DNA from: Flavobacterium sp. LC2016-12
GTDB taxonomy: Bacteria; Bacteroidota; Bacteroidia; Flavobacteriales; Flavobacteriaceae
Assembly (NCBI RefSeq): GCF_015351595.1
Contig: NZ_JADKPT010000004.1
Coordinates: 1 to 64,000, forward strand
DNA: 64,000 bases
Direction of reading: 5' to 3'
This document shows, one piece after another, positions 24,589 to 31,950 of the stretch (its first letter is position 1; every line of letters begins with the position of its first letter). The notes beneath the pieces were generated by a model, which saw nothing but the letters and a program-made list of their open reading frames with translations, was not told the origin of the DNA and did not search any database. The translations under genes were made by a program, and so were the position numbers.

Positions 24589-25302
24589 ATGAAACTCATA
24601 ACCTGGAATTGCAACATGGCATTCAGAAAAAAAGCAGCATTCATTCTGCCTTACAATCCTGATATTGCTGTAATTTCTGAGTGTGAAAATCCTGAAAAAC
24701 TCAAATTCCCAGCTGACTCGAAACTACCAACCGACATTCTTTGGTATGGCACCAATCCACATAAAGGAGTTGGTGTTTTTTCTTATGGCGATTATCGCTT
24801 TCAATTGCTCGATTGTCATAATCCGAGCTTTAAAAATATTCTCCCGATTGCCGTTACTGGCGGAGCAATTGATTTTACTTTGTTTGCGGTTTGGGCCAAT
24901 AATCCTGAAGATAAAGACGGTCAATACGTCACTCAGGTTTGGAAAGCCATCAATTATTACGAAGATTTAATTAGGGAAACCAAAACGATTTTAATTGGCG
25001 ATTTCAACAGCAATACCATTTGGGACAAACCACGTCGGGAAGGAAACCATACAACGGTGGTAAATAAACTCGAAGCAAAGAAAATTTATAGTACCTATCA
25101 TAAATTTTTCAACCAGATTCAGGGTAAAGAAGAGCATCCTACTTTGTATCTTTATCGTCATGAAAACAAACCTTATCATCTTGATTATTGTTTTGCTTCA
25201 AATGATTTTATAGAAGTCCTGGACCAAGTCGAAGTCGGAACTTATCACGAATGGACGATGCACAGTGACCACAAGCCTTTAATTATTAACTTTAATCTAT
25301 AA
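24589..25302 (+). CDS. Endonuclease/exonuclease/phosphatase-family protein
   Basis: A 237-residue protein of the EEP (DNase I-like) fold. It has the N-terminal metal Asn/Glu motifs ITWNCNMAF and IAVISECE, the central ILIGDFNSNT, the DYCFASND motif and the C-terminal MHSDHKPLIINF with the catalytic His. There is no signal peptide. The family includes DNA-repair exonucleases and phosphodiesterases; the substrate here is unknown. The next gene starts 3 bases after its stop, so the two are co-transcribed. Confidence 0.88.
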   Translation: MKLITWNCNMAFRKKAAFILPYNPDIAVISECENPEKLKFPADSKLPTDILWYGTNPHKGVGVFSYGDYRFQLLDCHNPSFKNILPIAVTGGAIDFTLFAVWANNPEDKDGQYVTQVWKAINYYEDLIRETKTILIGDFNSNTIWDKPRREGNHTTVVNKLEAKKIYSTYHKFFNQIQGKEEHPTLYLYRHENKPYHLDYCFASNDFIEVLDQVEVGTYHEWTMHSDHKPLIINFNL

Positions 25303-25305
25303 ATA

Positions 25306-25929
25306 ATGAATGACACCTGGACGGAAAGATGGAACGACCGCTACAGCAACGAAGAGTTTGCATATGGCGAGGAACCCAATAATTTCTTTAAAGAACAAAT
25401 CGAAAAATTAAATGACGGAACAATTCTTTTTCCTGCTGAAGGCGAAGGCCGAAATGCTGTTTACGCAGCAAAACTAGGTTGGGAAGTCGCTGCTTTTGAT
25501 ATCAGTGCAGAAGGAAAAAACAAAGCTTTAAAACTCGCCGAAGCCAACAATGTAACTATTGATTATAAAGTTGGTGAATTAGAAACGCTGAATTATCAAT
25601 CTGAGCAATTTGATGCCATTGCTCTAATTTATGCTCATTTTCCAGCTGAAATCAAATCTCATCTTCATAAAACACTTGAAACTTATTTACGAAAAGATGG
25701 TATTATTATTTTTGAAGCTTTTAGCAAAAAGCATTTAGAATATCTGGCAATAAATGACAAAGTTGGCGGACCAAAAGATATTGAATCTTTATTTTCCATT
25801 GAAGAAATAAAAGCCGATTTCCCAAACTACGAAATCATTCAATTGGAAGAAACAGAAATCGAACTAAACGAAGGTTTATTCCATAACGGAAAAGGTTCTG
25901 TAATTCGGTTTGTTGGAAAGAAAAAATAA
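25306..25929 (+). CDS. Class I SAM-dependent methyltransferase (TehB/thiopurine-like)
   Basis: A 207-residue methyltransferase. [20 protein letters not shown] at the N-terminus, motif [21 protein letters not shown], the acidic loop [16 protein letters not shown], and the later [11 protein letters not shown] and [11 protein letters not shown] stretches are typical of the TehB-like group that methylates small inorganic or thiol substrates. It is complete and lacks a signal peptide. It forms a tight pair with the preceding phosphodiesterase-type gene. The substrate cannot be given. Confidence 0.88.
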   Translation: MNDTWTERWNDRYSNEEFAYGEEPNNFFKEQIEKLNDGTILFPAEGEGRNAVYAAKLGWEVAAFDISAEGKNKALKLAEANNVTIDYKVGELETLNYQSEQFDAIALIYAHFPAEIKSHLHKTLETYLRKDGIIIFEAFSKKHLEYLAINDKVGGPKDIESLFSIEEIKADFPNYEIIQLEETEIELNEGLFHNGKGSVIRFVGKKK

Positions 25930-25937
25930 TTCATAAT

Positions 25938-25965
25938 GTTGAGACGCAATAATTTGCGTCTCAAC
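25938..25965. terminator. Hairpin between convergent genes
   Basis: GTTGAGACGCAA pairs perfectly with TTGCGTCTCAAC (12 bp, loop TAAT). It lies between the methyltransferase stop and the stop of the convergent ABC ATPase gene and could serve both strands, although no clear T-run follows. Confidence 0.6.
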
Positions 25966-25988
25966 AGAACATCTCAACTAAATTCTTC

Positions 25989-26795
25989 TTAATTTTTATA
26001 CTTCATTCCCATATCTTCAATAGAGAATTTGTCCGTCAATAAATGCAATAATTTATCTCTTAAGGCAATATATTCAGGCATTTTTACGATTTCAATTTTG
26101 TTTCTCGGTCTTGGCAAATGCACTTCTACAATTTCTCTTATAGTCGATGCCGGACCATTATTCAGCACTACAATTCTATCCGATAAAAACAAAGCCTCTT
26201 CAATATCATGCGTGATCATGATGATTGTTTTTTCCCTGTTGTCTAAGTTCCATAACTTCAAAACTTCTAATTGCATTGATCCTTTGGTTAAGGCATCTAA
26301 AGCCCCAAAAGGTTCGTCTAAAAGCAATACTCCCGGATTAATCGCAAAAGCTCTCGCAATAGCAACACGTTGTTTCATTCCCCCTGAAAGTTGTCCCGGC
26401 AATTTATCTTTATGTTCAAACAGATTCACCATTTTAAGATTCTGAATCACAATCTCGTGTTTCTCTTTTTTAGAACAATTCATAACCGAATCAACAGCCT
26501 GAAAGATATTCTGTTCTACTGTTAACCACGGTAAAAGTGAATAATTCTGAAAAACGATTCCGCGATCCGGTCCCGGCCCTTTTATCTTTTGATTGGCTAA
26601 TTCCACAGAACCGCCAGTTGGCGTCAGCATCCCGCCAATAGCATTCATAATAGTTGATTTCCCGCAACCCGAATGTCCGATAATCGAAATGATTTCTCCT
26701 TTTTGAATGGATAAATTAATATCACGAACAGCAATATATTTCCCTTTTGGAGTTGGAAATGATATCTCTAAATTTTTGATTTCTAAATAACTCAT
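25989..26795 (-). CDS. Nitrate-type ABC transporter ATP-binding protein
   Basis: A 268-residue ATPase with Walker A GHSGCGKST, Q-loop FQNYSLLPWL, signature LSGGMKQR, Walker B VLLLDEPFGALD and switch His in ITHDIEEAL. It belongs to the NrtC/NrtD/SsuB/TauB group energising import of nitrate, sulfonates or taurine. It lacks the NrtC-type C-terminal substrate-binding domain and so resembles NrtD. It is the last gene of a minus-strand operon: porin, NrtA-like binding protein, NrtB-like permease, ATPase. Confidence 0.92.
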   Translation of the reverse strand: MSYLEIKNLEISFPTPKGKYIAVRDINLSIQKGEIISIIGHSGCGKSTIMNAIGGMLTPTGGSVELANQKIKGPGPDRGIVFQNYSLLPWLTVEQNIFQAVDSVMNCSKKEKHEIVIQNLKMVNLFEHKDKLPGQLSGGMKQRVAIARAFAINPGVLLLDEPFGALDALTKGSMQLEVLKLWNLDNREKTIIMITHDIEEALFLSDRIVVLNNGPASTIREIVEVHLPRPRNKIEIVKMPEYIALRDKLLHLLTDKFSIEDMGMKYKN

Positions 26796-26841
26796 ATTTG
26801 TAATTTTAGATTGTTGATTTTAGATTTTAGATTTCGGAGGG

Positions 26842-26869
26842 TTTCAAGTTTCAGGTTTCAAGTTTGAAA
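26842..26869. repeat. Heptameric repeat tract (TTTCAAG/TTTCAGG)
   Basis: Four seven-base units, TTTCAAG, TTTCAGG, TTTCAAG and TTTGAAA, lie inside the nitrate ABC operon between permease and ATPase genes. They are followed by CCTTTGTCCCTTTGCAACTT words. Confidence 0.65.
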
Positions 26870-26909
26870 ACCTTTGTCCCTTTGCAACTTTGAACCTCTG
26901 CACCTCTTA

Positions 26910-27797
26910 TTAAGCTTTATAAGAAACTTTATTTTCTATAAACGTGAAGAATTTATCGAATATCAAACCCACTATTCCAATGATGATGATGGCAGAAATT
27001 ACTTTTTCAAGACTTAAGGCGTTCCAACTGTCCCAAACGAAGAAGCCGATTCCTGCTCCGCCTGAAAGCATTTCTCCTGCTACAATTACCAACCATGCAA
27101 CACTAATACTCAAACGTAATCCGGTTATAATGTGGGGCAAACTAAACGGAATTAATATTTTGGTAAGATAACGGATTTTTGAGAAACCGAATGCCTTTGC
27201 TACATTTTTATGGTCTTGCGGAATCGAAGCGATTCCGAAAGAAGTATTGATTAAGGTTGACCATAACGAGGTAATGAAAACGATAAATATAGTTGCCATT
27301 CCCGTGTCTTTAAAAACAACCAATCCAATTGGAAACCAAGCCAAAGGTGAAACCGGTTTTAAAAGCTGTACAATTGGATACATAATTTGTTTGCAAATCG
27401 TGCTTGCTCCCATCAAAATCCCGATAGGAATTGCTACTACTGAACCTAATAAAAAGCCTAGTAAAACGGTTTTTATCGAATTGAATAATTGCAGCCCAAT
27501 TCCTTTATCATTAGGTCCATAATCGTAAAACGGATCGCTCAGCATTTCTTTCAAAACGGTAAAAGTAGCCAGCGGCCCCGGAAGTGCATCTTTCGTATAG
27601 AAACTTAACAAACTCCAAAAACCAATAAATAAGGTAATTCCGATTCCGGCAAATGCAGTTGATTTTAGTTTAATCGCAATTGCATTTAAAACCAATTTTA
27701 ATTTCTCATTTCTTACCGTATCAATCGCGGTATTTTCCATCAAAACTTCTGTTTGATCCGCGATATCGTTTAGTGTTAAAGTATCTTTATTAGACAT
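26910..27797 (-). CDS. nrtB: Nitrate-type ABC transporter permease
   Basis: A 295-residue inner-membrane permease of the NrtB/SsuC family, with a long N-terminal cytosolic tail and about six membrane segments. The EAA-type coupling loop is seen in VAKAFGFSKIRYLTKILIPF-like sequence. LLKPVSPLAWFPIGLV and AWLVIVAGEMLSGGAGIGF are characteristic of nitrate/bicarbonate permeases. The ATG at 27797 was chosen over an in-frame TTG eight codons upstream. Operon context with an NrtA-like binding protein supports nitrate or nitrite import. Confidence 0.92.
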   Translation of the reverse strand: MSNKDTLTLNDIADQTEVLMENTAIDTVRNEKLKLVLNAIAIKLKSTAFAGIGITLFIGFWSLLSFYTKDALPGPLATFTVLKEMLSDPFYDYGPNDKGIGLQLFNSIKTVLLGFLLGSVVAIPIGILMGASTICKQIMYPIVQLLKPVSPLAWFPIGLVVFKDTGMATIFIVFITSLWSTLINTSFGIASIPQDHKNVAKAFGFSKIRYLTKILIPFSLPHIITGLRLSISVAWLVIVAGEMLSGGAGIGFFVWDSWNALSLEKVISAIIIIGIVGLIFDKFFTFIENKVSYKA

Positions 27798-27837
27798 GAT
27801 ATTCTGATTTAAATTTGACAATTATGTTAGGGATTTT

Positions 27838-27942
27838 TCGCCACGACCCGACCGAAGGAAAAAGACGAAGTAATTCATGAATTTATTTTAGCACTGAATA
27901 GAAAAACTAATTCGTGAATTCGTGGCGGAAAAAATTATTTTT
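27838..27942. repeat. Palindromic intergenic element (CGTGAATTCGTGG family)
   Basis: An imperfect inverted repeat with ends TTTTTCGCCACGA and TTCGTGGCGGAAAAA. A better preserved relative lies at 41634-41693. It sits inside the nitrate ABC operon between the binding protein and permease genes, and its right end overlaps the binding-protein stop codon region. Confidence 0.6.
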
Positions 27943-29164
27943 TAACCACTTTTAAATAAGCTGCGGGATTTGAAGGATCAAAAACCGTTTTATCCATTGT
28001 TAGCGAGAAAGGCTTCATGTCATCATTCGGTACTTTTACTTTCATACTTTTCGCCACCTCTTCGTATAAATCCTGTAAAATCAATTTATCGGCAATTGCT
28101 TTATAATTTGGTGCTTCTTTCAAATACCCAAATCGAACATATTGCGCCATAGCCCAAATCGCGTACGATTTTCTAGGATAATTTACCAAACCACCTTTGT
28201 AAAACAGCATATAATCTTTGGCATAAACTTCCGTTCCCTGGTTGCAGCCCAAATCGTAATTTCCCATTAATCTATTTTCGATAACATCAGCAGGAGCGTT
28301 TACATAAGGTGCTTTCCCAATTATAGCAGCTGCTTTTTTACGATTTGCAGGATTGTCTAACCAAATACAGGCTTCTAAAACGGCTTTCATCACTTTTACA
28401 AGATCGGTTCTTCTTTTCTCACTGAATTCTTTATTCACAACCAACGCTTTTTCAGGATGATCTTTCCAGATATCTTGTGAAGCGACTTGCGTAAAACCAA
28501 TTCCCTGTTTCACTGCAACACCACCCCAAGGCTCTCCAACACAGTAACCATCCATATTTCCCACTTTCATATTAGCGACCATTTGCGGAGGCGGGATCGT
28601 AATGATTTTAGATGTTTTTTGGCTCACACCTGCAATTGCCATCCAGTTTCTTAGCCATAAATCATGTGTTCCTCCCGGGAAAGTCATGGCAAAAGTCACT
28701 TCCTTCTCCGCTTTAAGTTTGGCCGCCACGACAGGTGCAATTTTATTCATTTGTTTGAAACCTACTTTTCCGCAAAAATCTTTTGAAAGTGTAATCGCCT
28801 GGCCATTCACATTCAGCATCATGGCGATTTTCATTTCAGAACCTGCTTTTCCTCCTACCCCTGTGTAAACCGAAAACGGCATTGAATACAGACAGTGCGC
28901 TCCGTCTAATTCACCGGTTAAAATTTTATCACGAACATTGGCCCATGAAGATTCTTTGGTTACCACTACTTCGACTCCGTATTTTTTAAACAATCCTAAT
29001 TCTTTTGCCATTACGATTGGAGAACAATCTGTTAGGGGAATAAACCCGAGTTTTACAGGATCATTTTGTGCTGATGCTTCTGAAAAAGAAACGGCTAAAA
29101 CAAGTATTAAAGTCAGTACTATTCTTTTAAAAACTTCTGATGTATTTGTCTGTATTTTTTTCAT
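27935..29164 (-). CDS. nrtA: Nitrate-type ABC transporter substrate-binding protein
   Basis: A 409-residue periplasmic binding protein of the NrtA/CmpA family. A signal peptide precedes QNDPVKLGFIPLTDCSPIVM. The family stretches AKELGLFKKYGVEVVVTKE, LDGAHCLYSMPFSVYTGVGG, MLNVNGQAITLS, TFPGGTHDLWLRNW, ANMKVGNMDGYCVGEPW and YDLGCNQGTEVY are all present. These include residues that contact nitrate in NrtA. It lacks an obvious lipobox, so it is probably soluble. It lies 28 bases after the porin stop codon. Nitrate is the most likely ligand given the genes around it. Confidence 0.93.
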   Translation of the reverse strand: MKKIQTNTSEVFKRIVLTLILVLAVSFSEASAQNDPVKLGFIPLTDCSPIVMAKELGLFKKYGVEVVVTKESSWANVRDKILTGELDGAHCLYSMPFSVYTGVGGKAGSEMKIAMMLNVNGQAITLSKDFCGKVGFKQMNKIAPVVAAKLKAEKEVTFAMTFPGGTHDLWLRNWMAIAGVSQKTSKIITIPPPQMVANMKVGNMDGYCVGEPWGGVAVKQGIGFTQVASQDIWKDHPEKALVVNKEFSEKRRTDLVKVMKAVLEACIWLDNPANRKKAAAIIGKAPYVNAPADVIENRLMGNYDLGCNQGTEVYAKDYMLFYKGGLVNYPRKSYAIWAMAQYVRFGYLKEAPNYKAIADKLILQDLYEEVAKSMKVKVPNDDMKPFSLTMDKTVFDPSNPAAYLKVVKK

Positions 29165-29192
29165 TTTTAAGAAATTTAAAAGTTATTGGTTT

Positions 29193-30632
29193 TTATTTTT
29201 TAGCTAAAAAATTAGGTTTGATATTTAGCATTACATAAGCAAATTGTGGACTTAAATCGGCATTGGCAACATTTTTAACCGCTGCAGAAGCCATAGAATT
29301 CGTAGCTTTCATAAAAGAATAACCTGCTTCGATATTGATGATTTTGGTTAGGTTGTATTTTACAAGTAGATCCACTTCGGTTCCTAAATAAGAGTTTAGT
29401 TTTCCGCCGGCACCATTAGATAAAGTGTTAGCCGATTCAAAACCATGAATATCCAATGCGAAACTTAAATTGTCTTTGGCGTTATATTTTATTTTGAAGA
29501 AATAATCCAGCAAACCTTGTTTTCCAAAACCGTTTGCAGCATAAAAATAATCCATGCTTCCCCAGAATTTATGAGGCGTTCCATAAAGCGGATCAAATCG
29601 ATTGTCTTTTGAATCAGCTGTAACTGTTTTGGTTCCGTCATCACCCGATAAAAAATCAACTCCAGGACCAATGAACAATTTTCTTCCTACTTGTAAGGTT
29701 GATGTAATCGAAAACAAATTAGCGTTTAATGATCTTCCATCTTTATTTTTTCCACCTTGATAGTAGTAGCTTCCCGTCAAATTTAATTTTCTCGTCACAT
29801 TGGTGTTAAAATAAACTCCGGTTGTATTTCGGCTCCAAACTCCTGTTCCGTTCACTTTTGTAGTTATTGCTGGCGTTCCTGCAGTCACTAAAGTATATTT
29901 ATTGAAATCATCTTTAAAGAATAAAAGAGACAAGTCACCAAAAAAGAATTTCTTCCCCACATAGGCATATTGAAATGATTTGTACATTGTTCCAATTCCG
30001 TTAGTTCCTGCACCGTAAGCCGGATTTGTACCATTGTAAATCGTCCCGGCATTATTTTCTTTATTTTGATTGAAAGCAGCTCCCACATCAGCAATCCAGC
30101 CTTTATTGGCGAATTTGAAAACGATCGCATCGTGACGTCTTCCTTGTTGCAACCAGTCTAAACTGCCTAAGACTTTTTGATCGTCATAAGAGATTTCCTG
30201 ACGTCCCGCTTTTATTGACAGATTCTGAATCGTACTCACCGTATCATTCAAAAAAATCTCCGCCCAGGCTTCATGCAATATAATTCCGTTATTTGCTTCT
30301 GTTGTTGTTCTGTTGATAGAGGAAGCATCTTGTCCCCAAACACGAACGTCTTGTAAAGCGGTAAAAATTTTAAATCTATATCCGGAATATCCTGCGTTTA
30401 ATCTTGTTCTCTGACTTGTAAATATTGCTGCTTTATCGCCTTCTTGTTGTAAAGTTCCTTGTCCGGCACGCATTTCAACACGGTCTCTTAACTGACCTGT
30501 AAGTGTAAATTGCGCTTGTGCTTCATAGCTTCCAAAAATTGTAAGTGCAAAACCTAACAGTACAGATTTTGAAAGTTTTGATAAAAAAATGGTGTTGTGG
30601 TTTTTTAATATAGGATTGGTTAATTTGCTCAT
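29193..30632 (-). CDS. Alginate-export-family outer-membrane porin, paralogue 2
   Basis: A 479-residue beta-barrel with a signal sequence near residues 20-41 ending QAQ. It shares with the 21266 porin the motifs TGQLRDRVEMR, SQRTRLNAGYSGYRF, GRQEISYDDQKVLGSLDW and WGSMDYFYAANGFGKQG. It is the first gene of the nitrate ABC operon and has the island's heptamer promoter. The likely role is an outer-membrane channel feeding the binding protein; the substrate is inferred from position. It is longer than paralogue 1 because of loop insertions. Confidence 0.87.
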   Translation of the reverse strand: MSKLTNPILKNHNTIFLSKLSKSVLLGFALTIFGSYEAQAQFTLTGQLRDRVEMRAGQGTLQQEGDKAAIFTSQRTRLNAGYSGYRFKIFTALQDVRVWGQDASSINRTTTEANNGIILHEAWAEIFLNDTVSTIQNLSIKAGRQEISYDDQKVLGSLDWLQQGRRHDAIVFKFANKGWIADVGAAFNQNKENNAGTIYNGTNPAYGAGTNGIGTMYKSFQYAYVGKKFFFGDLSLLFFKDDFNKYTLVTAGTPAITTKVNGTGVWSRNTTGVYFNTNVTRKLNLTGSYYYQGGKNKDGRSLNANLFSITSTLQVGRKLFIGPGVDFLSGDDGTKTVTADSKDNRFDPLYGTPHKFWGSMDYFYAANGFGKQGLLDYFFKIKYNAKDNLSFALDIHGFESANTLSNGAGGKLNSYLGTEVDLLVKYNLTKIINIEAGYSFMKATNSMASAAVKNVANADLSPQFAYVMLNIKPNFLAKK

Positions 30633-30658
30633 AATAATTTGTTTTGATTTGTATGAAG

Positions 30659-30698
30659 CAAATTTATATACGTATAAATACTTAAGTACAATACTTAT
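30659..30698 (-). promoter_or_regulatory. Promoter of the porin/nitrate ABC operon with heptamers
   Basis: On the minus strand the -7 element TAAATTTG (30666-30659) lies 27 bases before the ATG. Upstream of it are TACGTAT, TACTTAA and TACTTAT words (plus-strand 30669, 30679, 30692). The first shares the TACGTATAAATACTTA core found at moeA. Confidence 0.5.
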
Positions 30699-30899
30699 AC
30701 CATGTTAAAACATTTTTTTTAACCGATAAAAAGCGTTTGAAAGTCAATTTGTTTTCTGCGTTTTCGCATGAAGTTGGGATTAAGTCCCGTAAAATAAGAG
30801 ATTTTAGGAATTACGTAATTTACTTAATTGGAGAATTAGATAATGTGGCAATTAGATAATTAGATAATTTTTGGAAGAAAGAGAATAGAATATAGAGCA

Positions 30900-30935
30900 A
30901 AGAAGCAAGAAGCAAGAAGCAAGAAGCAAGAATAA
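30900..30935. repeat. Heptameric tandem repeat (AAGAAGC)n
   Basis: About five tandem copies of a seven-base unit (AAGAAGC with minor changes). This is one of several period-7 tracts confined to intergenic DNA in this window. Confidence 0.75.
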
Positions 30936-31000
30936 AGAGTATATAATAAAGAATATAGAGAAAAGAGGAATGGAATTGTATCTATTATGGGTACAAACGT

Positions 31001-31050
31001 GAAACTTGAAACCTGAAACTTGAAACTTGAAACAAAGAAAACCTGAAACT
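31001..31050. repeat. Heptameric repeat tract (GAAACTT/GAAACCT)
   Basis: Units GAAACTT, GAAACCT, GAAACTT and GAAACTT repeat with period seven, just after the stop of the Crp/Fnr gene. They are the complement of the TTTCAGG/TTTCAAG tracts elsewhere. Confidence 0.7.
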
Positions 31051-31058
31051 AAAATCCC

Positions 31059-31763
31059 CTAAAAGTATTTATGTTCCATGATTTCTGATTGGAGTTTTGG
31101 AATGGCGAGGATGCCAATTCTTTTTCCTACGGTTTTAATTAAGGATTCTTTTTTAAGGCTTGAAAGTACGCGAATTACTTGCTCTTCAGTAGTTCCGGCG
31201 AAGTCTGCGATTTCCTTTCTTGAGAGTTCGATGTCAATTAAGCCGTTCATCTGGCCGAATTTTCTGTGGATGTACAATAACAAATCGATTACGCGCTCAC
31301 GTACATTCATGTGGGCGATTTTACGGATATTGTTCTCGCTTTTATTAAGTTCATCGGCATAAAACAACATCAAAGCGTATGTAAATTCAGGAACGTTTTG
31401 AAGAATCTCCATCATGGTTTCATTGCTGAAATTACACAAAACTGTATCTTCTAAAGCGTAAGCGCCAATGAGATAGCGTTTGCTGGTTCCGAAACCACGA
31501 AAGCCAATTGTGTCACCATTTTTAGTAAGTCTAACAATTTGCTCACGGCCGTTAATTCCGGTTTTAACCGTTTTCACTTTTCCTTTACAAATAAAATAAA
31601 GTCCCTGAATTGGAGCGCCTTCGATGATAAACTGCTGCGTTTTTTTACAAACAAAACTATGTTTCTTCTGAACATATTGTTTCATTTGCTCCAGATGCAG
31701 ATGCTTTTTAATAAAACAGTTTTCGTTGGCGCAGGAATAACAAATGGCTTGCTCGTCTTTCAT
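31059..31763 (-). CDS. Crp/Fnr-family regulator with FNR-like cysteines
   Basis: A 234-residue transcription factor with a cyclic-nucleotide-binding-type beta roll (about 35-130) and a C-terminal winged HTH (about 160-225; LSRKEIADFAGTTEEQVIRV). The N-terminus carries Cys8, Cys11 and Cys16 in CYSCANENC, and a further Cys110 lies in the beta roll (TVLCNFS). This resembles the four [4Fe-4S] ligands of FNR, so oxygen or NO sensing is plausible. It is divergent from the nitrate reductase gene, with heptamer sites between them. Ligand and targets are inferred. Confidence 0.88.
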   Translation of the reverse strand: MKDEQAICYSCANENCFIKKHLHLEQMKQYVQKKHSFVCKKTQQFIIEGAPIQGLYFICKGKVKTVKTGINGREQIVRLTKNGDTIGFRGFGTSKRYLIGAYALEDTVLCNFSNETMMEILQNVPEFTYALMLFYADELNKSENNIRKIAHMNVRERVIDLLLYIHRKFGQMNGLIDIELSRKEIADFAGTTEEQVIRVLSSLKKESLIKTVGKRIGILAIPKLQSEIMEHKYF

Positions 31764-31846
31764 GAGTCCTAAATTTTAATCGATTTAAAAACTAATTTGT
31801 TGTTCCTCATTTATTTTCATCAAAAATAGAAAAATAATTTCAAAAA

Positions 31847-31879
31847 ATAAGTATTTATACGTAAAAATACTTATTTTTG
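31847..31879 (+). promoter_or_regulatory. Nitrate reductase promoter with three heptamers
   Basis: ATAAGTA (31847), TACGTAA (31858) and TACTTAT (31868) lie 10-11 bases apart. The last begins 4 bases before the -7 element TATTTTTG (31872-31879). No -33 TTG is present. The region is shared with the divergent Crp/Fnr gene. Confidence 0.55.
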
Positions 31880-31950
31880 TCTAAGTCAAATACGTGAGGC
31901 ATTTAGGACTGGGCATAATTACAATAGTTGTATTTAAAAAAGAAGCTGTA

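Larger units (their letters stand above)
30633..31058. other. Intergenic region with promoter and repeats
   Basis: No gene is seen. It holds the nitrate ABC operon promoter (30659-30698), ATTAGATAATTAGATAATT-like words (30835-30870), a GAAGCAA heptamer tract (30900-30935) and a GAAACTTGAAACCT heptamer tract (31001-31050). Confidence 0.6.

Noticed and set aside
31894..31950. GTG start for the nitrate reductase fusion
   Set aside because: The added residues are hydrophobic and unlike the family. The ATG at 31951 gives the usual short N-terminus before CSYCGVGC, and the GTG lies only 15 bases after the -7 element.
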